Below are positions 1 to 14,280 of a stretch of 64,000 nt of DNA, piece after piece (within the stretch, counting starts at the first letter, position 1; each line of letters starts with the position of its first letter). The notes below the pieces were generated by a model. That model was not told the DNA's origin and made no database searches. It saw only the letters and a program-made list of their open reading frames with translations. Made by a program: the position numbers and the translations under genes. The stretch comes from Combretum micranthum (lineage: Eukaryota; Streptophyta; Magnoliopsida; Myrtales; Combretaceae): positions 992,001 through 1,056,000 of the forward strand of contig JAMXBD010000066.1 of the NCBI GenBank assembly GCA_024138025.1, in the 5' to 3' direction.

Positions 1-3707
<3,707 letters not shown>

Positions 3708-3930
3708 TTTTTGTTGTTTATATCAGGGAGAGTTTAAAAAAGAATCTTATAGAATGGAATGAAATGGGACGTACCCAAAGAAGTCTTCTTCGGGTTTTTG
3801 TTAATGAAAAAGGGTGTCTCTTAAGGTTGTTGTGGTTTGTTGAGAAAATGAATGAATTTGTTTGTAATGTTGGTGTATGTGCAATGGCTGGCACAAGGGA
3901 GGAGAGAGAGAGAGAGAGAGTGATTTTATA
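3708..3930 (-). promoter_or_regulatory. beta-tubulin core promoter and 5' leader
   Basis: On the minus strand a TATA box (TATAAAAT) lies at 3930-3923, about 220 bp before the ATG at 3707. Directly downstream is a CT dinucleotide run (GA on the plus strand, 3902-3920), typical of plant 5' leaders. Start of transcription is inferred to be near 3890-3900. The 5' leader is otherwise AT-rich. Confidence 0.6.
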
Positions 3931-4225
3931 AGTATGTTTTTTTTTTTTTTTTTTTGGAAATGTATGAAGGACAAAGATAAAGTCTGGAATTGCGTGAGGA
4001 CCATGTGAGAAGGAGATGGCATAAGAGCAAGTTTCTCTGTCAGATCCATTTGATTGCATTTATTTTTTTATTACATTTTTGAGATAGGATGGGTACTTCC
4101 AAGCTTTTCGTGAAATAATATCTTTTCTTCTCTATTAAATGATGTATTAATTTTTTGAATTTTTTAAGTACAATAATTATGAACTAATTGACATATCATC
4201 CTATTAATTAAACTTAAAAACAAAG
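3931..4225. other. short upstream region of beta-tubulin
   Basis: Only about 295 bp separate the tubulin TATA box from the target duplication of the chromovirus insertion. Includes a poly-T run at 3937-3955. No further element recognised. Confidence 0.6.
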
Positions 4226-4230
4226 GAATT

Positions 4231-4685
4231 TGTTAGGATATTAGCCCGACCCAAATCCGATTCCGAAGCCAAACCCTAACGTGCTTATTTCACTCAGTCT
4301 TACGCATTCCACAAACCCTAACTCATAAACAACTAAGTGTTTCTCTCTATCTTCGTTCCCTTTCTCAAATTAGGGTTCTCTTCACTCTATCTCTCTGACT
4401 CTCGTGTATGTTTTGCAGGTAATGAATGACAGATAAATGGTGTGTTCGAGAAGCCATTCTCCTTACTCAATAGAGTATTCTAGGAAATAAACTCTTCCTC
4501 CCCTTTCTGATCTTATTTCTTGTATTTATACTTATCTATTTGTTGTTTGTTACACAATCTGTTTGGTAACTAATAGTAGTTACATGAGCTGTCATTTCTA
4601 GTTACATACACTACTATCTACTACATGCTAATCTATGCTGTAATCCTTATGCCACACTGGCTTCTTCCGTACTCGATCCCTAACA
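4231..4685 (-). repeat. 3' LTR of chromovirus
   Basis: 455 bp, TG...CA ends. By hand alignment it differs from the 5' LTR by about 19 substitutions and one 5-bp indel (near 4420), roughly 96% identity. A TATA-like GTATAAATAC lies at 4531-4522 and would drive transcription toward lower coordinates, that is toward the tubulin gene. Confidence 0.93.
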
Positions 4686-4756
4686 TGTTCCTCCCTCTAT
4701 TGAAAAACAACCTCGTCCTCGAGGTTGTAGTCAGAATAGATCTATCGAAAGCGTGT

Positions 4757-7700
4757 CTAATCTTCCCAAGTGGTATCTTCAACCGATAATCCCTCCCACT
4801 GAACCAAAACCTGTTGGATAGGATTCTGATTTCGAAAAATAGTACGGTTTCTCACAATACACTTTGGTGCCAGTAAAGGATGATTTTCGACACAATTTAC
4901 TAGTAAGTCCAAGGAGGGTATAGATGTCCCAAGATCTCTTTTCAAAAGAGATACACGGAAAATATTGTGGATTTTAACTTTTTCGGGTAGCTGTAACTCA
5001 TAAGCTGTAGTACCAATCTGTGTAAGAATTTGAAATGGTCCATAGTAACGTTTAGACAGTTTATGAGTATACTCTTTAAATACTGAAATTTGTTTGTATG
5101 GTTGTAATTTTACAAAAACCATATCTCCTGGCTCAAAATGTTCCTCCACCCTATATTTATCAACGAATTGCTTCATTCGCAATTGAGCTAATTGTAAATT
5201 AGCTTTCAACTTAGTCAACATTTGATCTTTGTTGAGAAGCTCCTGTTCCACAGCATGAACTTGAGTATCCCCTTAATGTAAGTAGTCAATGTGGGTACTG
5301 GTCTCCCATAAACCACTTCAAAAGTAGTTAATTGGGAACCATTATGCACAGAAGTATTGTAGGCAAATTCTACCCAAGAAAGATACTGAACCCAAGTATG
5401 AGGAGCTTCCATAGCAAAACATCTGAGATATTGCTGGATAGTCCTATTGAGAACCTCTGTCTGGCCATCTGTTTTTGGGTGATAGAAACTGCTTATAGAT
5501 AATTTTGTCCCACTGAGTCTGAATAGCTCCTGCTAAAAATGGCTAAGAAAAATAGGATCCCGATCAGAAATAATTCTCTTAGGAATCCCATGTAATCTAA
5601 CAACCATGTGGACAAATAATGACGCCACTTTAGCAGCAATGAAATGAGCTGTCAAAAGCCCTACATGACAATACTTCGAAAGTCTCTCAACCACCACAAA
5701 ATAACCGTATATCCCTGAGATTTGGGTAAACAAGTAATGAAATCCATAGAAATGTCTTCCCAAATGAGATCAGGAGTAGGGAGTGGGGACAGTAAACCTG
5801 CCGGTGATCGTGTAGCATACTTAATATGTTGGCAAATGTGGCATTGTCTGACATATTCAGCCACAGTAGCTCTCATCCCAGGCCAATAAAAATCTGCTGC
5901 TAAACGTCTGTATGTTTTTTCTCTACCAAAGTGCCCTGCAGTAGGTGATGAATGGTACTCTTGTAGTAATTGGGGAATCAAAGTGGATTGTGGCACTAGA
6001 AAAAGCCGATTGTGACAATGCAAGAGTCTGTTTGTCTATTGTAGAGTCCACTTAAGTTGCTTTCCCTGACCCATAGTAGTAATGATATCTTGGAAGTCAG
6101 GGAGATCCTGATATTCCTGTTTTAAAGAATCCACCAACCGAAATACTGGTCCGGTTAATGCGAGCAACTCAGATTGTTCAAACTGTCTAGAAAGTGAATC
6201 AACAACCTGATTATCTACTCCTAATTTATATGTGATGGAGTAATCATAGCCTATCAACTTAGCCAAAAATTTCTATTGCTCTGGTGTTTGAATCACTCGG
6301 GTTAAAATCTCCTTTAAACTTCGATGATCTGTTCGAATTTCAAAGTGAGATCCCAACAAATATTGTCTCCATTTTTTTATTGCTTTAACCACAGCAAACA
6401 GTTCCCTTACACATGTGGAAGCTTTAAACATATGTGAAGGTAGTTTCTTGCTAAAATAAGCAATGGGATGGCCTTCTTGTAATAGGACAGCCCTAACACC
6501 TGTCCCTGAAGCATCTGTTTCTAGAAAGTTTTTTTTTGTAAAATCTGGTAATGCCAGAATCGAGGTAGAAATCAATGCGTCTTTCAATTTCTGAAAAGCT
6601 GATCTAGAGTGATCCGTCCACTCAAATTGGTTCCTCTGCAACATATTAGTCAAAGATGATGCAATAGAAGTATAGCCTTTGACAAACCGTCGATAGTATC
6701 CAGACAATCCCAACAAAGCTCTCAACTGTTTCAAACTTTTGGGTAATACCCATTGTTAGACAGCCTCAACCTTCTGAGGATTGGGAGCAACTCCCTTACT
6801 TGAAACCACATGTCCTAAATACTCAATCATAGACACCCCAAAAGAGCATTTACTTTTTTTTAAAAAAAGAAGGTATTATCTAGCAAAGTTTGTAATACCA
6901 AAGATAAATGCTCAACATGTGACTCCATAGTTTGGCTATATATTAGGATATCGTCAAAGAATACGATGACGAATTTCCTCAGAAATGGCCTAAAAATTGC
7001 ATTCATTATGAATTGGAATGTTGCTGGGGCATTACTCAATCCAAAAGGCATGACCAGAAATTGGTAATGACCTTCATGAGTTTGGAATGCTATCTTTTCA
7101 ATATCTGCTTGATGCATTCAAATCTGGTGATGACCAGCTCTCATATCCAACTTCGAAAATAAAGATGCCCCATGCAATTCATCCAATAATTCATCAATAG
7201 TCGGAACGGGAAATTGATCCTTAATGGTGACTTGATTGAGGGCCCTATAATCAATACAAAATCGCCAACGCCCATCTTTTTTCTTCACCAATAAAACTGG
7301 AGAAGAATAAGGACTATTGCTAGGCTCAATGATACCCTGAGTTAACATGTCTCGAACTTGCTTTTCGATTTCATTCTTCTGAAAATGTGAGTAGCGATAT
7401 GGTTTGACATTAACTGGGGTAGTCCCATCCACTAAGTGGATTCGATGTTGCATTGATAGAAGAGGAGGCAATGATGATGGATCCTAAAAAATTCTAGAAT
7501 ATTTGCCTAGTACTTGTTCAATGCAAGCACTATTGGTGAAATTCTATGAGTTGTGAGTATCCAATAACTGAGCTTCAACTTGTAAACAAAATAATATGCT
7601 ATATGATGAGAGCATACGTTTAAGTTGGTGAAAAGATATATTGTCCATATTGGCAAATTATCCAGTTAGTGTCACATTCATGCCCTGCTTCCTAAATTGC

Positions 7701-7990
7701 ATCACTGATTGCCCATAATCAATAGTGATCGGTTCCAAATTCTGAAGCCACCGAACTCCTAGAACCAAATCTACACCATGAATTCGAAGATATAAAAGGT
7801 ATCAACAAAAGTAACACCCTGAATCTGAACCTTCACATCCTCACATTTGCCTTAACAAACCAAATGATCTCCATTTCTAGTTAATACTTGAAATTTTGAA
7901 GCTATGGTGAGACCCAAAAATTTTACCAATCTAGGTTGTAAAAAATTATGGGTACTATTGAATCCACTAAAATAGAAATCAATTTGTAAT
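4757..7990 (-). pseudogene. chromovirus pol relic (PR-RT-RH-INT-chromodomain)
   Basis: Protease: a LVDS active-site remnant near 7965, then degenerate frames. Reverse transcriptase: 7471-6860 with [17 protein letters not shown] and the catalytic FFDDILIYS; an in-frame TGA at about 7118 replaces an Arg codon, consistent with C-to-T decay. RNase H: 6734-6273 with ETDASGTG and RTDHRSL. Integrase: H2C2 zinc block (GHFGREKTYRRL...CHICQ) at about 5955-5820, core DxxxD motifs MDFITCLP and IISDRDPIF at about 5775-5540. C-terminus 5251-4757 ends with VLVQWEGLSVEDTTWED, the end of a chromodomain. At least five separate reading-frame breaks are present. Confidence 0.92.
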
Positions 7991-8000
7991 TAATGTAGCC

Positions 8001-9133
8001 CTAAAATTTCAATGTTTTCGGTATAGTTGCACCAGATAATGCATGGAAACTCACAGCAGCTGTGTCCAACTGCTCTACATCAGAATTACTTCCTTCTGGT
8101 AAGACAAAATCCCCATTCTCATCATCATCACCCTCAATGTCATCATCTTCTATTAACACTAAAAATCTTGCTTTACACTTATGATTCTTGTTATATTTTT
8201 CATCGCAGTTGTAACATAAACCCTGCTCACGACGTGCATTCAGTTCTTCTTTGGTAAGTTTTCTGACGAGTAGTGAATGTTTAGGATGAACTATGGTTTT
8301 ATCAGTAGATATATTTGATGTATTTGAAGCACTAGGTGAAGAAAATGAATTTTTGACAAATTGTATAGGTTTAGAAGAATTGACAGTAGATGTAGAAGGG
8401 TAGGGTTTATAAGGAGAAAAATCATGAAACTTAGCTTCATACATTTTAGCCAAGTCAATAGCTTATATTAGTGATGAGGGTTTAGCAACTTGCAATTCTC
8501 TATGAATGTGCAACTTTAGGCCATAAATGAAACAAGATAGTAAGAAGGATTCAGATAAACCAATTACTTGATTTGATAGTGCTTCAAACTTAGATTGATA
8601 TTGTGCCACCGATCCTTTCTATTGCAACTTGAACAGATCGCCCTATGGATCATCATACTGAGAAGGAACAAATCTAGTTTCCAAGGTAAGCAAGAAGGCA
8701 CGCCAAGTAGTAATATGATTGTTTAACCGCATCCATCTATACCATTCAAAAGCGACATCCTCCATGGCAAATGATGAGATAAGTAATCTATGAGATTCAT
8801 CTACTTTATAAAAGTTGAAAATTTGTTCAGACGTGAAAATCCGTTTCTTGACTCCCTATCCCGAAAATTTAGGAAGTTCAATCTTGATATTTTTGGTAAG
8901 ATTGTCTGAAATTCTGAAAATGATGACTCATTAGCAATATTCGATTGAGATCCTCCTGAAATTAGAGTCTGATTCAATTGTAATTCCATAGATTCCATTC
9001 TTTTTGATAAATCTTGAAGAATAGACCTAGAATGTTGTTCAAATTGATTTTGTTGCTGTTGAATCGCAAGGAACATTGCTTTGACTGAATCCATATCAGA
9101 TTGAGTTTCTTGAGATCTTGTTGCAGGTGCCAT
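8001..9133 (-). pseudogene. chromovirus gag (nucleocapsid) relic
   Basis: Starts at the ATG at 9133 (MAPATRSQ), runs through a coiled, Q-rich N-terminus and a retrotransposon-gag (capsid) region at about 8790-8450 that now needs a frame change and contains stops. It ends with a zinc-knuckle-like CYNCDEKYNKNHKC at about 8220-8179. The spacing is CX2CX7HXC rather than the usual CX2CX4HX4C. Gag coats the element's RNA in cytoplasmic particles; this copy is dead. Confidence 0.85.
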
Positions 9134-9156
9134 GAAGAAGAACAAGAGCACCAACT

Positions 9157-9606
9157 TGTTAGGATATTAGCCCGACCCAAATTCGATTATGAAGCCTAAC
9201 CCTAACGTGCTTATTTCACTCAGTCTTACGCATTCCACAAACCCTAACTCACAAACAGCTAAGTGTTTCTCTCTATCTTCGTTCCCTTTCTCAAATTAGG
9301 GTTCTCTTCACTCTATCTCTTTGACTCTCGTGTATGTTTTGCAGGTATGACAGATAAATGGTGTGTTCGAGAAGCCACTCTCCTTACTCAATAGAGTATT
9401 CTGGGAAATAAACTCTTCCTCCCCTTTCTGATCTTATTTCTTGTATTTATACTTCTCTATATGTTGTTTGTTACACAATCTGTTTGGTAACTAATAGCAG
9501 TTACATGAGCTGTCATTTCTAGTTACATGCACTATTATCTACTACGTGCTAATCTATGATGTAATCCCTATCCCACGCTGGCTTCTTCCGTACTCGATCC
9601 CTAACA
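9157..9606 (-). repeat. 5' LTR of chromovirus
   Basis: 450 bp partner of the repeat at 4231-4685, same termini TGTTAG...CTAACA, with the GAATT target duplication directly outside. It lacks 5 bp relative to the other LTR. The gag ATG lies only 24 nt inside the element. Confidence 0.93.
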
Positions 9607-9611
9607 GAATT

Positions 9612-10723
9612 GAAAACAAGCTTTAATATACGTATATAATTATTTTATATTTATGTTTAATTTTATTTTTATTTTCTCCCAATTACATTATATATTATAA
9701 CTGTTGGACAATTCATTTCATTAGAAGTATTAGAATTAGATTATAAAGGTTTAACTTATGTTTGCATCAATATTATAGTTTGATTTCTAATTTTTCTTGT
9801 ATTGAAATTGTTGACAATCAATTGTGGCATATGTGCCTTACAAACCTAGTTTGACCCATTTGAAATCGTAGGTCTCATATGACTCTCAACATGAAAAAAA
9901 ATATTAGGATTAGCCTCTTTACTTGACAAGCCAACCCGCTAAATTGAGCATTTAGCAAAACCAACCTAAGTTGCTAGCACACACTTCTTTACCTCTACTC
10001 TCTTGATCTTGATGGAATTGAGACATGACTTCATGGCTTAACACTTACAATCACAATAATTATTCTCAACATCCCATTACTCCATGTTTTTCACGATGTT
10101 AGTAACTACAAGAAATCTTCTAACTATAAATATCTCCTTCTGAAACTCTCGAAAAGGAGACACATGCACATACATAGTTGTTACCATGTCAAATTAGTAA
10201 CTTCATACTCTAAACTTTTTATCATTTATTTTAGGCAAACACTACCTTGAGCTCAGAATGCCCACAATGAATAATCGCTAGGTATTTTGCCATACTTCAT
10301 TTTGCATACTTTTTTCTTTTCTATGGGCTCACCATCAAGTTTAACCTTACAAGTTTTAAATTAACAAGGTTAAGTACAATCATAATTATTTTAGTTAGAT
10401 GAATAAAATAATTGGCATCTCATTGATAAAAAGAGGATCTAATGTAATTTTCTAAAAGAACTTTGGCTGAGGGTATCCGAATTCTATTTTAACGCAAGGA
10501 TTTCCTGGTACAGATGGATTAATACTCGCTTCTAATTGTGTGGAAACATCTTCTCTTGACATTGATTCCATTGTAGATCTACAAAACTTCCCGGAGATAA
10601 AATATGCCACAGAAAAGAAGCATCGGTGAATGTTTCGAAGACAGACATCAGATAGTGTTGGAAAAATTTACTTATCATCACATGTGAAATGTATCTGGAA
10701 ATGGCATATATTATTAATAAAAG
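9612..10723. other. intergenic, nothing recognised
   Basis: AT-rich sequence between the chromovirus and a MITE. No coding potential, LTR end or RNA gene seen. Confidence 0.5.
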
Positions 10724-11066
10724 GGGAAAAGCACTTTTGGTGCCTAAATTTTGATTAAGTAGATTATTAGGTATCTGAATATTTGAAGGTTCACTTTTAT
10801 ACTTGATTAAACTTTTTGCGTCTCTTTTAGTTATCTGAACATTTTAAAAGTCCAATTTCATACTTAATTAAACTTTTTGTGCCTCTTTTCATTACTTTCA
10901 CTTTTTTATTGTTTCTTAAAGTAGTTGATACGTATCAGATAATGATTGAATGGATGGTATTTAGGGACATAAAAAGTTTAATTAGGTACAAAATTAGATT
11001 TTTAAAAGTTCAGGTACTTAATTATCCATTTTGTCAAAGTTTAAGTAACAAAAAAGGCCTTTGATC
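10724..11066. mobile_element. Mutator-like MITE, copy 1 (eroded)
   Basis: About 340 bp whose two halves are long imperfect inverted repeats: left AAAGCACTTTTGGTGCCTAA, right (reverse complement) AAAGGCCTTTTTTGTTACTT. It belongs to the same family as 44732-45020 and 50182-50528, which have 9-10-bp target duplications. The right terminus is diverged and I could not fix the target duplication here. Confidence 0.6.
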
Positions 11067-11412
11067 TAAGTTTTTGAGCTTAACGCTTTTATTTAATTAT
11101 TAAACATTATTAAAAAAAAAAAAAGAAACAAGATGACCATCATAAGATGTGACATTGAATCATGCAAGGAAATAAATCTCTCAGCAGTGGTTTAAAAAAA
11201 TTATAAGAAATATTGGTTTTTTAGTATCATAAAGCATTTATGCACAACAAACTAGCTTTATTGGATATTCTATATTTAGTTTGAAGAAGACTACTTTAGC
11301 TTATCTTGGTTCATTGACAAGAATCAAAAGTATTGATTTGTCAATGCAATACATGGTTTAAGGTGAAGTGCAGCTTATTATTAGTAGGCTATAACAAATT
11401 TGAAGATAACAT

Positions 11413-12068
11413 TAGAGGTGGGCAAATAGGCTCGGCAGGCTAAGTCGGGCCGGCCTGCTAATTAAATGGGCCGGGCCATTTTGGCCCCACTTGCAAATAT
11501 ACCAAAATTCTCGGCCTGGGCCCAGCCTGCTTTAGTCTGGGGCTAAATCGGATGGCCCGTGGTAGTCAAATGAACATTTTTTTTTTTTTGTTATTTTTTA
11601 TGTTAGTTTATGCAAAAATTAGAATATTTATATATTTTAACGTTTTATATATATTAAAGATTAATTTTGTTATCATTTTGATTACTTATAAACAAAAACA
11701 AGTCTTTTAAATGATTTGTTAGATATCATATTACTTTTAAATCAATAAATATATACTTAAAAAATGTTATAATGATTATAATGTATGTACTAATCTATTT
11801 TCTTCCATAATATATTATAAATGATCACTAATATGTTATTATATTATTTTTATTCTTAAACTTTTCCTCTCTTTTTTTTCTTTTCTTTTTTTTTTTTTAA
11901 CTCTTGGCCTACGCACTTGCTCGACCAGTCATGGGCTAGCTCGCGGGCTAAACAGGCAGGACGAATTTGGCTTGCATTTAAAAGAGCTAAAAAAAAAAAG
12001 TCACAGTTTGCTTTTTTGAGTGGGTAAACGAGCTGGCCCATAGGCTATAGCTCATATGTCAAGCTCTA
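11413..12068. mobile_element. non-autonomous hAT element, 656 bp
   Basis: Perfect 8-bp target duplication GATAACAT at 11405-11412 and 12069-12076. Element ends are TAGAG... and ...CTCTA, short inverted termini as in hAT elements. Subterminal regions are rich in GGCC/GGGC words (for example GGGCCGGCCTGC near 11448), while the centre is AT-rich. No transposase coding. Confidence 0.85.
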
Positions 12069-12076
12069 GATAACAT

Positions 12077-13020
12077 CCGCTTTCACTGAGCCCAAAACCT
12101 TCTTTATGACTTTGTTAAAAGAGCTTTTGGGTAGGAGGCAAAATATAGAGGGTCATTTTGGTAATTGGACTTTTAGTCCAATTTAATGTCACGGGCCAGT
12201 CTTCTAGGCTAATGATAGGGCCTAAAGACTGAGTCTCAATAAGAGATATCATAGGGAGATTTGACTTAGAGGATCATCATCGGACGGTTAATTCCGCTCT
12301 TGGCCTAATTCGATTTTCTCATGCTCGAAAGTATACTCCAAAAATGTCTTCCTAGGTTAATTTAGGTTTCGTTTGGCTAAACTAGGGCTTATGTAAAATA
12401 AAATAAGTCTTAAGTTTATTTTAAATATAAAATTGGTTGTTTTAATTATAATGTACTTCTCTTTATAATATAAATAAAGCCTTCTAGCCTATTCACAAAG
12501 CTCAGCCCAACCCACAAATAAAGAAAAGAAGGCTTCAATGATGGCCATTGGATTGTTTATACATGATCTAACGGTGATCAGCCATGCTTAATCTTGTGCG
12601 TTCGATTAGGCTTATCTAATGGCTAACATTAGCCTCTAGCATCTATAAATAAGTGGCTGCTCTTCTCTTTTGGAGCCATTCTACATATTGCTAAGATCGA
12701 GAGTAATGTGAAAGACTTTGCTGACATATCTTCAAGAAAGATCAAAGCACTTATTCTATGAAAAATGAGTTAAGGACAATCAAATATATCTTATTTGATC
12801 TTTTGCCACAGTCGCGCACTTAAGAAATAAGGTTTGCTTGTTCCTCCTCCTACGCCTCTCTCTGCAACATCTTACATGTGTCATCAGTTAAAGACTTCTC
12901 TCAAGTTAGCCACCACGCCTATTACATGTGATCAGCCAGCTGTAGTAATCCCATCGCACACATGCTATACATAGTAAATCTTCTCAAGATAATTCCATTT
13001 TTGTTTCATCATCTTTCAAC
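12077..13020. other. intergenic, possible old LTR-like tract
   Basis: Contains a TATA-like TATAAATAAGTGG around 12643 followed by a C/T-rich stretch, reminiscent of an LTR promoter, but no paired repeat, primer site or target duplication was found. No gene seen. Confidence 0.35.
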
Positions 13021-14280
13021 ATGGATAAAAGAGTTTGGAAACTAATATGGATCATGGATTGTAAACCAAAATTGAAGCATCACTTGTGGAGACTTTTCAC
13101 TAATTTGTTGGCTACCGATTATAATCTCTTCCATAAGAAAATACAATCCAATGCCTCATGTTTCCATTGTGGATTGCTTAAGACAGCAAAAGACTTATCC
13201 TTCAAATGCTTTTAAACTAGGCCCATATGGTTTGCTTGTTGTAATATACAAGTTGATGCCTTTGATACGTCGAGAGTGGATAGATAGATTGAATCATGGT
13301 TAGAATACACTCGGCTGTCAAATTTGATTTTTAAAGACTTGCTTCATCTTATTGTTATGGTTCTGTGGAGCATTTGGAAACACTGAAATTTTTTTGAGTA
13401 TATTGATCCTTGTCTTGATTTTTCATAAAAAAAATTATGTTTAAGTTTAATGAATATAAGAATATCAGTAAGCTTTAAGATGTTGAGTAGAAGCATTAAA
13501 CAACACATCAAACCAATATAGTTTTACATCTTGTACCACATAGCATCCAAAATGGAGAGGGACAAAACAAGAGCATGAAAAATAACAAAGACATCCACAC
13601 AAATCTTGAGAAAATATCGGAAGCAAGAACATTTCAGACCGATCATGAAGTATTGTTCCAAGACAAGACCAGCATGATCATAGAGTTTTTATGCACGATG
13701 ATAATCAACTTACCAAATGTTAGATACCTTCGGAACCAGGGACCACCAAAATCAATTGTGACTGAGCAATGTGTTTAGAGTCTAAAAATACAAGTATAAG
13801 GATTGTTTGTCGAGATTCAGTTGGGAATTTAATGGAGGCTACAGCTTACCACATTGGAGATATAAATATCATGGTAGCAGAAGCATTGGTAGTCAAAAAG
13901 GACTCCTTATCACCAAAAGAAGAAGATAGGAGCATGTGATTATAGAGACAAACAAATAGCTATTTAGTCCTTTTCTTCTCTCTTTAACTGTCATTGGCAA
14001 ATAAACGGGATCATTGAGGATATTAGATCCCTATCAAGTTCTTTTCATTTGATTTCTAGGTTGGCAAATTATTGTGCTAATAGCTTCCCAAGGCAAGGCA
14101 TGGATGAGTTGCAGTTTTTGGGCTCACAAACCCCCATCCCATCTTTTATCACTTATGAATGTAGACCCATTATCCTCTATGGGTTCTTTCCTTTTAATAA
14201 AATTATTATTTGTTGGACCAAAAAAAGAGAAAAAAGGAGGAGAGTTAGTAGTATATTTCCTTTGTGTTTCACTAAAATAA
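13021..14280 (+). pseudogene. LINE ORF2 3' fragment (RT zinc-binding and RNase H)
   Basis: A plus-strand relic of a plant non-LTR retrotransposon. 13021-13215 encodes a zf-RVT-like segment (WKLIWIMDCKPKLKHHLWR, then a CFHC zinc ligand pair). Farther on, about 13830-14110, frames match an RNase H-like C-terminus (AEALVVKKGLLS, then INGIIEDIRSLSSSFHLIS and RLANYCANSF, the region that normally ends 'N..AH.LA'). 14140-14280 has a PPS..LLSLMNVD tail. Frames shift repeatedly and stops are frequent. No poly-A tail or target duplication was identified, so it is a fragment. Confidence 0.75.

Larger units (their letters stand above)
4231..9606 (-). mobile_element. Ty3/gypsy chromovirus LTR retrotransposon, complete ends, decayed
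   Basis: A full-length element in minus orientation. It is flanked by identical 5-bp target duplications GAATT (4226-4230 and 9607-9611). LTRs start TGTTAG and end CTAACA. Internal domains run in the order gag, protease, reverse transcriptase, RNase H, integrase, chromodomain, which is the Ty3/gypsy (Metaviridae) order. All are broken by in-frame stops or frameshifts, so this copy cannot encode its own proteins. The C-terminal chromodomain-like block after integrase places it among chromoviruses; Reina-like lineage is my guess from the integrase and chromodomain motifs. A purine-rich tract abuts the 3' LTR (minus strand, 4706-4686). After the 5' LTR the leader starts AGTTGGTGCTC, with TTGG two bases in as expected of a primer site, but I could not match it to a particular tRNA. 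Confidence 0.95.

Noticed and set aside
12480..12830. Possible LTR promoter with TATAAATAAGTGG
   Set aside because: No second copy, primer site or target duplication found in the window.
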